Source: JAEXOD01 sp964652025
Lineage (GTDB): Bacteria; Bacteroidota; Ignavibacteria; Ignavibacteriales; Melioribacteraceae
DNA: 64,000 bases
NCBI GenBank assembly: GCA_964652025.1
Contig: CAZYZX010000001.1
Location: forward strand, 186,001 to 250,000
Reading direction: 5' to 3'
The first letter of the stretch is position 1; each line of letters opens with the position of its first letter. Both the position numbers and the translations under genes were made by a program. The notes below the pieces were generated by a model. It was not told the DNA's origin. It saw nothing but the letters and a program-made list of their open reading frames with translations, and did no database searches. Of this stretch, positions 1-8,350 are shown in pieces.

Positions 1-384
1 TTAAGTGATATTAGAGATAGTATAATTAGAAAGGTAAACACATTTGGATACTACGCACTAAAATATAGCGATGATAAAGAAACAAATAGATTTAATGGTG
101 AATTGGGAAGCTTTGAATTAAATCAATTAGATGAAAGTTTAAGAGATATTGTAATAAAGATGAAAGAAGGGGATATTAGTTATCCAAAAAGATTAGAGCT
201 TGATAAAAGGACATATGGTTTTCATATTGTAAAATTAAATAAAAGAATACCAGCTCATAAGCCAACTTTAGAAACGGACTATGATGAATTAAAAAAATTA
301 GCTGAATATAGCAAAAAAGAAAAGTTATATAGTAGTTGGATAGAAGAGTTAAGAAAATCTATTTTTTGGGAAATTAAAATTTAA
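1..384 (+). CDS. PpiC/SurA-type peptidyl-prolyl isomerase, C-terminal end (cut by window start)
   Basis: The reading frame is open from base 1, so the 5' end lies outside the window; the TTG at 103 is an internal codon rather than a start. The visible part matches the second half of a parvulin domain: NGELGSF near residues 32-38, then the conserved GDIS.P and GFHIVKL segment (about residue 80), followed by a charged helical tail (KKEKLYSSWIEELRK). In parvulins the G-[DE]-LG and GYHI(I/V)K(L/V) motifs flank the active site. Such proteins fold outer-membrane and secreted proteins in the periplasm. The gene ends 9 bases before a MoxR ATPase gene, so the two are probably co-transcribed. The signal peptide and N-terminal domain cannot be seen. 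Confidence 0.75.
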   Translation, partial: LSDIRDSIIRKVNTFGYYALKYSDDKETNRFNGELGSFELNQLDESLRDIVIKMKEGDISYPKRLELDKRTYGFHIVKLNKRIPAHKPTLETDYDELKKLAEYSKKEKLYSSWIEELRKSIFWEIKI

Positions 385-393
385 GGAAATAAT

Positions 394-1380
394 TTGGATA
401 GTTTAAATAATAATAAAGATATCGAACTAGTAGAAAAATTTAAGCACTCTGTTAAAGAAATTAAAAAGGAATTAGCTAAAGTAATTGTTGGTCAAGAAGA
501 AATAATTGATAATTTATTAGTTTCGCTTTTTTCAAAAGGACATTCATTATTAATAGGTGTACCTGGTTTAGCAAAAACACTTTTAATTAAAACTTTAGCA
601 AATGTAGTGGATTTAACATTTAATAGGATACAATTTACGCCAGATTTAATGCCAAGTGATATAACAGGTACGGAGATAATAGAAGAGGATAAAATTTCTG
701 GAAAGCGCTCTTTTAGATATGTAAAAGGTCCAATCTTTTCTAACATTATTTTAGCCGATGAAATAAACAGAACCCCACCAAAAACGCAATCTGCTTTGTT
801 AGAGGCTATGCAAGAACAAAAGGTTACAGCAGTAGGGAATGTTTACGAGTTACCAAATCCATTTTTTGTTTTAGCAACACAAAACCCAATTGAGCAAGAA
901 GGAACTTATCCTTTGCCCGAAGCCCAATTAGATAGATTTATGTTTAATCTTTGGTTAACTTATCCATCATTAAAGGAAGAAATTGATATTATTAAAAATA
1001 CAACAAGTAATTATTTACCAAATTTAAATAAAGTTATTAATAAAACTGAAATTTTAGAGTTTCAAGAGTTAGTAAGAAAAATACCAATTGCCGATAATGT
1101 GATTGAATATGCAGTAAATTTTGTTAATTTTACAAGAAAAGGCAAGGTTGATAAGTTGGAAAATTATATTAGTTGGGGTGCTGGACCTAGAGCCACCCAA
1201 AATTTAGTTTTAGCAGCAAAAACATATGCTGTAATGGATGGAAGATATACTGCAGTAATAGATGATATAAAACGATTTTTAGTACCCGTATTGCGACATA
1301 GAATTATTCCAAGTTTTAATGCAGAAGCTGATGGTATTACATCTGTTAAAATAATAGAAATGATTAAAGACATGTTATAG
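394..1380 (+). CDS. MoxR-family AAA+ ATPase
   Basis: Cytoplasmic AAA+ ATPase of the MoxR type, a family that remodels or helps mature partner proteins, often ones with vWA domains. Walker A is GVPGLAKT (residues 55-62), Walker B is IILADE (118-123), sensor 1 is ATQNP (161-165), the EAQLDRF arginine-finger region is at 176-182 and a sensor-2-like GAGPRAT lies near residue 270. The length of 328 aa is normal. The start is TTG, preceded by an AAGGA ribosome binding site that overlaps the stop region of the upstream parvulin gene. MoxR genes usually precede DUF58 and vWA genes; here the next gene is convergent, so any partners must lie upstream or elsewhere. Confidence 0.93.
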   Translation: MDSLNNNKDIELVEKFKHSVKEIKKELAKVIVGQEEIIDNLLVSLFSKGHSLLIGVPGLAKTLLIKTLANVVDLTFNRIQFTPDLMPSDITGTEIIEEDKISGKRSFRYVKGPIFSNIILADEINRTPPKTQSALLEAMQEQKVTAVGNVYELPNPFFVLATQNPIEQEGTYPLPEAQLDRFMFNLWLTYPSLKEEIDIIKNTTSNYLPNLNKVINKTEILEFQELVRKIPIADNVIEYAVNFVNFTRKGKVDKLENYISWGAGPRATQNLVLAAKTYAVMDGRYTAVIDDIKRFLVPVLRHRIIPSFNAEADGITSVKIIEMIKDML

Positions 1381-1389
1381 TAGTTAGGG

Positions 1390-1617
1390 TTAAGATTTAT
1401 TTTTATTTAATGGATTAACCTTATTAACTTTATCTTTAATTTTGTTTAACATTTTCTTCGCCCAAATAAATTCCGTTGCCAAAATAGAAAGCCCTAAAGG
1501 AATTACTATAAATGCAGGACCGGGCAGTACAATTAATGCTAAACCTATTAAAAGAATAGTAAGTCCTACAATAAATACAATTATTTTTTTTAATTGTTTA
1601 ATGGTTTTTATAAGCAT
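1390..1617 (-). CDS. Small PGPGW-family transmembrane protein
   Basis: A 75-aa inner-membrane protein with two closely spaced hydrophobic segments (about residues 12-32 and 35-50) separated by LPGPAF, then a lysine-rich cytoplasmic tail (KKMLNKIKDKVNK). The LPGPxxxxxPLGLxxLATEFxWAKK pattern is characteristic of the putative transmembrane family named for its PGPGW motif, although the last two motif positions are replaced here. The function of the family is unknown. It lies 23 bases downstream of icd on the same strand, so read-through from icd is likely. A GGGG-containing ribosome binding site precedes the ATG. Confidence 0.75.
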   Translation of the reverse strand: MLIKTIKQLKKIIVFIVGLTILLIGLALIVLPGPAFIVIPLGLSILATEFIWAKKMLNKIKDKVNKVNPLNKNKS

Positions 1618-1640
1618 AAATTAAACTGCCCCTTTTTTAA

Positions 1641-3125
1641 TTATTCACCTTGTCCTAATGAAAAACCTTTTTCACCATCAAATAAGTAAAGATTTTCTGT
1701 TTTAATAAATTCTAAACCATTTGCAATCAATGAATTTAATAAATGCAAAATATCATTTGGTGAAATTTCTTTAAGTTCAGTAACTTTTCCATTTTCTTCA
1801 TCTAAAAATTTAGAAACAAATCTACAACGCCAATGGTCTGTGCAGTAAGTTTCTGGTATTCCTTTAGGATAAACTTTAACACCTCTATTGGTAATTAATC
1901 TAAGTTGCAAATTTCCGGTATCAATTGAATTTAATAAATCTCCTAAAACATTAGGATTACGATTTTCTTTATCCCAATGTAAAAACACATCAACACCAAC
2001 AAGAGTTTTTACCTGTTTAGGTTTTTCGTGTAATTTAATGTTAATAGTTCTTTTTTCGTTATTAGCTAAGTTAGCATGGAATATATTTTCTGATTTTTTG
2101 CCAAGTCGTTTAATAACTTCATCGGCAAAATCGAAAGTATTAACTAATTTTTTAGAAAGACCCGTTTTATAAATATCTGCAGTATGATAACCATCTTCTA
2201 AAGTTAAAAGCCACGCATTTTGAATTTTATCAGCAACATCAGGTTGTCCAATATGCACAAGCATCATAATAGCAGCATTTAATAAGCCGGATGGATTAGC
2301 AATACCTTTACCAGCAATATCTGGTGCGCTACCATGAATTGCTTCAAACATAGCGCAAGTTTCTCCAACATTAGCAGAGCTACCTAACCCAACTGAACCA
2401 GCAACAAGCGCAGCAATATCGGAAATTATATCCCCATATAAATTTAATGTAACAATAACATCTAAGTCTTCTGGCCTTGCAGCTACTAAGGCAGAACCTA
2501 TGTCTATTATTTTATGCTCGCTAGGGATATCGGGATATTCGTCTGCAATATCTCTAAAAATTTTATGGAATAATCCATCTGTTTGCTTCATAATATTATC
2601 TTTAGTCATGCAAGTTACATGTTTTCTTCCATAAACTTTAGCGTATTCAAATGCATATCTAACAATTCTTTCGCTACCAGGTCTAGAAATTAATTTTAAG
2701 CATTGAACAACTTCATCAGTTTGTCTATGCTCAATACCAGCATATAAATCTTCTTCGTTTTCACGAATTATTACAACATCCATTTTAGGGAAAAGAGTAG
2801 GAACATAAGGGCTTAGTGCTTTAATAGGTCTAACATTAGCAAATAAGCCTAAAGATTTTCGAATTGTTACATTTAAACTTTTATAGCCACCACCACGTGG
2901 GGTAGTTATTGGTGCTTTAAGAAATACCTTATTTTTACGTAAGATATCCCAAGATTCATCGGAAATACCAGAGGTATATCCTTTGAGATAAAGATTTTCC
3001 CCAATTTCAATTTCATCATATTCTAATCTTGCACCCGCAGCTTCCAAAATGTTTAATGTGGCTTTCATTATATTTGGTCCTATTCCATCGCCACGTGCTA
3101 TTGTTATTCTAGTTTTATTTTCCAT
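1641..3125 (-). CDS. icd: Isocitrate dehydrogenase (probably NADP-dependent), long bacterial type
   Basis: Oxidatively decarboxylates isocitrate to 2-oxoglutarate in the TCA cycle. Isocitrate-binding residues are visible in S83-L-N85-V-T-I-R89 with R99; RENEEDLYAGIE lies at 121-132; the metal-binding aspartates are in NLYGDIISD (D232, D236); the cofactor loop is EAIHGSAPDIAGKGIANPSG (261-280). At 494 aa it is longer than the E. coli enzyme and resembles the Thermus-type enzyme, which has an extra C-terminal domain of about 140 residues (here from about 355, with GVDVFLHW and a region containing HWRCRFVSKF). NADP preference is inferred from the subfamily and not proven by residues. It is transcribed divergently from the P-type ATPase gene across 69 bases. 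Confidence 0.93.
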   Translation of the reverse strand: MENKTRITIARGDGIGPNIMKATLNILEAAGARLEYDEIEIGENLYLKGYTSGISDESWDILRKNKVFLKAPITTPRGGGYKSLNVTIRKSLGLFANVRPIKALSPYVPTLFPKMDVVIIRENEEDLYAGIEHRQTDEVVQCLKLISRPGSERIVRYAFEYAKVYGRKHVTCMTKDNIMKQTDGLFHKIFRDIADEYPDIPSEHKIIDIGSALVAARPEDLDVIVTLNLYGDIISDIAALVAGSVGLGSSANVGETCAMFEAIHGSAPDIAGKGIANPSGLLNAAIMMLVHIGQPDVADKIQNAWLLTLEDGYHTADIYKTGLSKKLVNTFDFADEVIKRLGKKSENIFHANLANNEKRTINIKLHEKPKQVKTLVGVDVFLHWDKENRNPNVLGDLLNSIDTGNLQLRLITNRGVKVYPKGIPETYCTDHWRCRFVSKFLDEENGKVTELKEISPNDILHLLNSLIANGLEFIKTENLYLFDGEKGFSLGQGE

Positions 3126-3194
3126 ATTTACCTTTTAATTTGTTTTTATATTAAAAAAAGTATTATATTTAAAGTTATTAAAAATGGGTAAAAA

Positions 3195-5915
3195 ATGAAT
3201 TTAAATATAAAGCAATATACTAATATTAGGTGGTACTCACAAAAAATTGATGATATTATCAATCATTTTAATTCTTCCTATAATGGTTTAGATGAAACAA
3301 ATATTTCTACTTTACAAAAAAAATTTGGCTATAATGAAATAATAAACGAAAAAAAAGAGTCAATAATTCAATTATTACTAGAACAATTTAAAAGTTTATT
3401 AATAATTATTTTAATAATTGCTTCAATCGTTTCTTTATTTATAGGTCAACCTGTAGAAGCAATAGCAATAATAGTTATTGTAATACTTGCTGGCATATTG
3501 GGTTTTGTACAGGAATATAGGGCGAGTAAAGCAATAGAATCCTTACAACAGATGGCTGCACCACATGCAACAGTTATTAGGAATGGCAAAGAAAACGTAA
3601 TTTATGCAAGGGAATTAGTGCCGGGGGATATAGTTATATTAAATACAGGTGATAAGGTACCAGCGGATTGTAGAATTATAGAAGCTTTTAACTTAAAAAC
3701 TGATGAAGCAGCGCTAACGGGAGAATCTACAGCTTGTGAGAAAAATAATGCTGAACTACCTGATACTAATGTAACTTTGGGCGATCAACACAATATGGTA
3801 TTTATGGGTACGTCGGTTTTATATGGCAGGGGAAAAGCAATTGTAGTTGCTACAGGGATGAATACTGAATTTGGTAAAATTGCAACATTATTACAAAATA
3901 CAGAAAATAGAAAAACTCCGCTTCAAATAAATTTAAATCAGCTTGGTAAAAATATAGGAATTTTTGCTTTAATTATAGCATTTGTTATGAGCTTTGTTGG
4001 TTTTTTGAAGGGACATGAGATTGTGGAGATGTTTATTTGGGGTGTAGCAATTGCGGTTGCAATAATACCAGAAGCTTTGCCGGCTGTTGTTACTATAAGT
4101 ATTGCATTAGGTGTAAGAAGGATGGTTAAAAGAAAAGCATTAATTAGAAAATTACCCGCAGTAGAAACTTTAGGAGCTACAAACGTAATTTGTTCTGATA
4201 AAACCGGAACCCTTACAAAAGATGAAATGACAATAAGAAAAATTTTTACTTTAGGAAAAGTATTAGATGTAACTGGTGCGGGATACTATCCTGAAGGAGA
4301 ATATTATTTAGAGAATGAAAAAATCAGTTTTAGTGATACTAATAAAAAATTACTTGAAGCCATTTCTTACGGTGTGTTATGCACAGATGCACGCTTAGTA
4401 AAGGAAGATGAAAAGTATAAAGTTGTTGGAGATCCTACTGAAGGAGCAATAATTGTTGCAGCTAAAAAAGCAGGAATAGATGTTGATAAATTAAAACAAG
4501 ATTATGTTAGAGTTCATGAAATTCCTTTTGCTTCTGAAACTAAAAAGATGACCACTGTTCATAGTTTAGAAAACAATAAATATCTAGTTATATGTAAAGG
4601 CGCACCAGAAATTTTGTTACCAGTATGTAAATACTATGAAACATATAATGAAGCAATCACTCTAGATGATAAAATTAAAGAAAATATAGAATTTACAGCA
4701 AATGAATTTGCTAAACATGCTTTACGTGTTTTGGCTGTTTGTTATAAAATTGTAGATAATTATACAAACGAAGATATTGAGAATAACCTTATATTTTTAG
4801 GTATGTTTGGTATGATAGACCCACCAAGAGATGAGGTTAAAGATGCAATAAGGTTATGTGAGACAGCAGGAATAAAGCCAATTATGATTACCGGAGACCA
4901 CGAAATTACTGCTGTAGCTGTTGCTAAAGAACTTAACATTTTAAAGGAAAATCAAAAATCTATTTCCGGTTTAAAATTAGAAAGTTTAACAGAAGAGGAA
5001 TTTGAAGAATTAGTAGATGATACAGTTGTGTATGCGCGCATTTCACCATCGCATAAATTAAAGATTGTAAATGCATTAATGAAAAAAGGAAATGTTGTTG
5101 CTATGACTGGAGATGGAGTTAATGATGCGCCCGCTTTAAAAAAAGCAGATATTGGTGTTGCAATGGGTATTAAAGGAACAGAGGTGAGCAGAGAAGCTGC
5201 AGATATGATATTAACTGATGATAATTTTGCATCAATTGTTTCAGCTATTGAAGAGGGAAGAGGAATTTTTCAAAATATTAAAAAATATCTTGTTTATTTA
5301 CTAGGTGGTAATTTAGGTACGGTACTTGCTTTAGTTATATCGTTACTTGCAAATTTACCTATTCCTTTGCAAGCTGTACAAATTTTGTTTATTAACTTTT
5401 TGATGGATGGATTAATTGCAATTTCCTTAGGTGTTGAACCAGCAGAAGATTACTTAATGAATAAAAAACCTAGAAATGTTAATGAAGGAATTTTGGATAA
5501 AAAAACGCTTTATTTTATTGGAATTGCAGGTTTCATAATAGGACTTGTTACAATAGGCACATTTGTTATTGCTAAGAATAATGGTTTTGGAGATCAAAAA
5601 GCAGAAACTATATTTTTTATTTCTTTAATTTTTGCGCGTATTTTTAATGGATTAGCTTGCAGATCTTTAGAAAACAGTGTATTTAGTTTAAGCTTATTAA
5701 AAAACTTACCTTTAGTTTATAGTATTCTAACATCATTATTATTTACAATTTTAGTTGTACAAATTCCAATTTTGCAAAAAGCATTTCACAACGATTCACT
5801 TTTACTAAATGATTGGACTTTTGCAATTATTTCAGGCATAATAGTACTATTTACTTTAGAACTTTATAAAAAAATTATTCGCATTAGAAATAAAATAACT
5901 TCTAAAAATAGTTAA
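3195..5915 (+). CDS. Cation-transporting P-type ATPase, Ca2+ (P2A) type
   Basis: Inner-membrane ATP-driven cation pump, most like calcium-exporting P2A ATPases. The N-terminal cation ATPase domain is at 10-80. TGES (actuator) is at 175-178, the M4 ion-site motif IPEALP at 291-296, the phosphorylation site DKTGT at D335, KGAPE (nucleotide-binding domain) at 468-472, TGD at 566-568 and TGDGVND at 638-644. Transmembrane segments M5 (GGNLGT, 704-709) and M6 (NFLMDG, 734-739) carry the Asn and Asp expected of Ca2+ pumps. The full length of 906 aa includes ten predicted membrane spans. Ca2+ rather than another cation is inferred from these ion-site residues. The gene is divergent from icd and has a weak ribosome binding site. 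Confidence 0.92.
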   Translation: MNLNIKQYTNIRWYSQKIDDIINHFNSSYNGLDETNISTLQKKFGYNEIINEKKESIIQLLLEQFKSLLIIILIIASIVSLFIGQPVEAIAIIVIVILAGILGFVQEYRASKAIESLQQMAAPHATVIRNGKENVIYARELVPGDIVILNTGDKVPADCRIIEAFNLKTDEAALTGESTACEKNNAELPDTNVTLGDQHNMVFMGTSVLYGRGKAIVVATGMNTEFGKIATLLQNTENRKTPLQINLNQLGKNIGIFALIIAFVMSFVGFLKGHEIVEMFIWGVAIAVAIIPEALPAVVTISIALGVRRMVKRKALIRKLPAVETLGATNVICSDKTGTLTKDEMTIRKIFTLGKVLDVTGAGYYPEGEYYLENEKISFSDTNKKLLEAISYGVLCTDARLVKEDEKYKVVGDPTEGAIIVAAKKAGIDVDKLKQDYVRVHEIPFASETKKMTTVHSLENNKYLVICKGAPEILLPVCKYYETYNEAITLDDKIKENIEFTANEFAKHALRVLAVCYKIVDNYTNEDIENNLIFLGMFGMIDPPRDEVKDAIRLCETAGIKPIMITGDHEITAVAVAKELNILKENQKSISGLKLESLTEEEFEELVDDTVVYARISPSHKLKIVNALMKKGNVVAMTGDGVNDAPALKKADIGVAMGIKGTEVSREAADMILTDDNFASIVSAIEEGRGIFQNIKKYLVYLLGGNLGTVLALVISLLANLPIPLQAVQILFINFLMDGLIAISLGVEPAEDYLMNKKPRNVNEGILDKKTLYFIGIAGFIIGLVTIGTFVIAKNNGFGDQKAETIFFISLIFARIFNGLACRSLENSVFSLSLLKNLPLVYSILTSLLFTILVVQIPILQKAFHNDSLLLNDWTFAIISGIIVLFTLELYKKIIRIRNKITSKNS

Positions 5916-5932
5916 AATATTGTTTTTGTAAT

Positions 5933-8329
5933 TTATTTAAGTAAGTTTACTTTTATAGTTTTTGTTGATATTAAATTGTTTGTATTATCCTTAAATATAA
6001 AATTGATAAAATATATACCACTAGTATTATTTTCTAAACTTATTTGATTAGTATAAAAACCAGGTTCAATATAATCATTTTTAATAACTTTAATTAGTTC
6101 TCCTAGTTGGTTAAAAACCCTAATATTTAAATGTCCATTACTGGGGATAGAATAATTAATATTAGTAACTGGATTAAATGGATTAGGATAATTATTACTA
6201 ACTGTGAAAGATTTTGGTAGAGGTAAATTTTGATTTACTGAAACTTGAACAGAATCTTTATAAATCCATCTAACAGCATCAAAAACAATTTGAACATCTG
6301 CAGTATCAGATGCATCACCAAGTCTTACATAACCACTGTTACCGGCATTAAAAGCAAAAGTACCTAAACTAGCCCATGTGCTATTAAATTGAGCTTGGTT
6401 AAAATTAATAATTTTTAATCCATCTGCTGCGTTTATTTTATAAATTGCATTTTTGGCAGTACTATAAGGTATATAAGCTTGAACTTCATAATATCCAGCT
6501 TTAGGCAAATTAGGTGTCCAAGTGGCATAAGCAATGTCATTTGTTAAAGAATTATTAGATGTTAAGAACCAAAAATGGTCTTTATAACCTCCAAGTCTCC
6601 TATCGTTCCAAGACATCATAGAAGCGGGTGGGGCATTGTGCATGTAAAAACCATTGTAATAATTTACGTCATCAACTAATGTATCGGATATTTCTGGAAC
6701 AAAATTGTATCTTGTTTTAATGCACCAATAAACCTGGTTAAGATTTTTATAGCCGTTATTATAACCAGGCCAATCATATCTAGCATTTTGTCCATCATAA
6801 CTTGGGTAACCGGGAGTATTTTTATTACCGTAAGGGTCATTTACTATTAATGTATGGGATTCGTTACCTAAGCCATGGGCTAAAACTAAATGACCTGATG
6901 TTGTTAATCCAACGCACATTGTATAAGGATATTGATTTGTAATTTCTTGATATGCTTCTGAGTGTGGAGGTGCTTCTGTTTGAGTTGCAGCTATTCCATG
7001 ATATCTATAATAATCAGCCATTTTAGAATAAGGGCTGCCGCTAGACCACATAAATCCAAAGCCCCCCTTGGCAGGATTTCCACCATAATCTGGAGCGGTA
7101 TAATTATAATCTATCTGTCTGTATCTATATCTATCGCTAACGTACCTGCCATAATTGCTTACGTGCGAATAGGGAGAACTGCAAACTACTTTCCAATAAG
7201 GTAAAATTTTATAATAAGCAATTAACATTATTGCAGTGGTTGGGGCGCAGGATGCATGTCCATTATGCCATTCTGGAGTATCATAAACTTGATGAACGTA
7301 AGGAATGTTTAAGCTATATACTGAAGCTGGAAGATGTAAATTTTCAAAATTAGTGGGTGCTAAATTTTCTGTTAATTCTAACAATTCCTTAACGTTAGTT
7401 TCACCATTTATCAATTTAGTTACAAAAATTTTATTATCGGAAAGTAATGAATAAATGATTTCTTCATCATTTTCACCATAACTTGGGTCAATTTCTAAAA
7501 TATCATTTGTGCTTGTTAATTGGGTTTTAATGTTATTGTTACAATCATATTCGTAAATATCTGTATTTGTTAACTCTTCTTTTTCTATTGTTTTTGTGTA
7601 ATAAATAAATTTATCGGAATTATTTGCCCATTCTGGTGCAAAGCCAACACCAACATTAATTGTTTTTTTAGTACTAAAGGAATATAGATATATTTCACCA
7701 TTTAGAGCTTGATATAATAAGTAATTGCCAGAATTACTAAATTTTGGATTAAAATAGCCTTTTAAATTATCTGAAATTTGTGTTTTTAAACCAGTCAATA
7801 TATCAATTAAAATTATTTGGTCATTATTATCATTATAAGCAATTGTTTTATTATTGTTAGAAATTCTTGTAATATTGCTATAGTTATTTAAATTAAGTTC
7901 TATTACACTTCCATCATGAAAAATAACTTTAGCAATGTTGCCAATAGTAAAACATATCGTACCATTGTTATTAATATCTACTTGACCGCATTTATTAACT
8001 GGAGGACTTAATTTAATTTTTTCATTTAAATTAAAATCATATAAAAAAGGTGTTTGTAACCCGTTATCATCTATTTGTTTATAGCCAAGTAGAGAAGTGG
8101 ATTTATTGAAAGTGAAATATAAACCTGTTCCACGCCCTTCAATAATTTTATTTAATGTATTATTTTTATAAGAATAAATTGAAGAAAAATTGTTATCAGT
8201 AAAAATATATATATCATTTATTTTTTTTACATTTAAAATATTTCCCACTAACGACTGAGAAAACAAGTTTATGGTAAAAAGAGAAGTTATCAAAATAAAT
8301 TTGTGTACAATGTTATCTAACCTAATCAT
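5933..8329 (-). CDS. Secreted C39-like cysteine protease with beta-propeller, golvesin-like domain and T9SS tail
   Basis: An exported multidomain protein of 798 aa. A hydrophobic signal segment (about 8-25) is followed by TolB/WD40-like repeats (30-320), a papain-fold C39-like peptidase domain (about 340-540) with catalytic C361 in SCAPTT, H480 in SGHLVLAHG and D498 in NDPYG, a golvesin-like beta-sandwich (about 555-692, with AGYYEVQAYIP and FDAVRWIY), and a T9SS type-A sorting domain from about 705 (NNYPNPFNP, ending VNLLK). In relatives such proteins are exported to the cell surface and anchored or released after tail removal. The substrate is unknown. It converges with the ATPase gene and lies 21 bases downstream of a serine hydrolase on the same strand. 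Confidence 0.85.
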   Translation of the reverse strand: MIRLDNIVHKFILITSLFTINLFSQSLVGNILNVKKINDIYIFTDNNFSSIYSYKNNTLNKIIEGRGTGLYFTFNKSTSLLGYKQIDDNGLQTPFLYDFNLNEKIKLSPPVNKCGQVDINNNGTICFTIGNIAKVIFHDGSVIELNLNNYSNITRISNNNKTIAYNDNNDQIILIDILTGLKTQISDNLKGYFNPKFSNSGNYLLYQALNGEIYLYSFSTKKTINVGVGFAPEWANNSDKFIYYTKTIEKEELTNTDIYEYDCNNNIKTQLTSTNDILEIDPSYGENDEEIIYSLLSDNKIFVTKLINGETNVKELLELTENLAPTNFENLHLPASVYSLNIPYVHQVYDTPEWHNGHASCAPTTAIMLIAYYKILPYWKVVCSSPYSHVSNYGRYVSDRYRYRQIDYNYTAPDYGGNPAKGGFGFMWSSGSPYSKMADYYRYHGIAATQTEAPPHSEAYQEITNQYPYTMCVGLTTSGHLVLAHGLGNESHTLIVNDPYGNKNTPGYPSYDGQNARYDWPGYNNGYKNLNQVYWCIKTRYNFVPEISDTLVDDVNYYNGFYMHNAPPASMMSWNDRRLGGYKDHFWFLTSNNSLTNDIAYATWTPNLPKAGYYEVQAYIPYSTAKNAIYKINAADGLKIINFNQAQFNSTWASLGTFAFNAGNSGYVRLGDASDTADVQIVFDAVRWIYKDSVQVSVNQNLPLPKSFTVSNNYPNPFNPVTNINYSIPSNGHLNIRVFNQLGELIKVIKNDYIEPGFYTNQISLENNTSGIYFINFIFKDNTNNLISTKTIKVNLLK

Positions 8330-8350
8330 AAAATCACCTAATTATAAATT

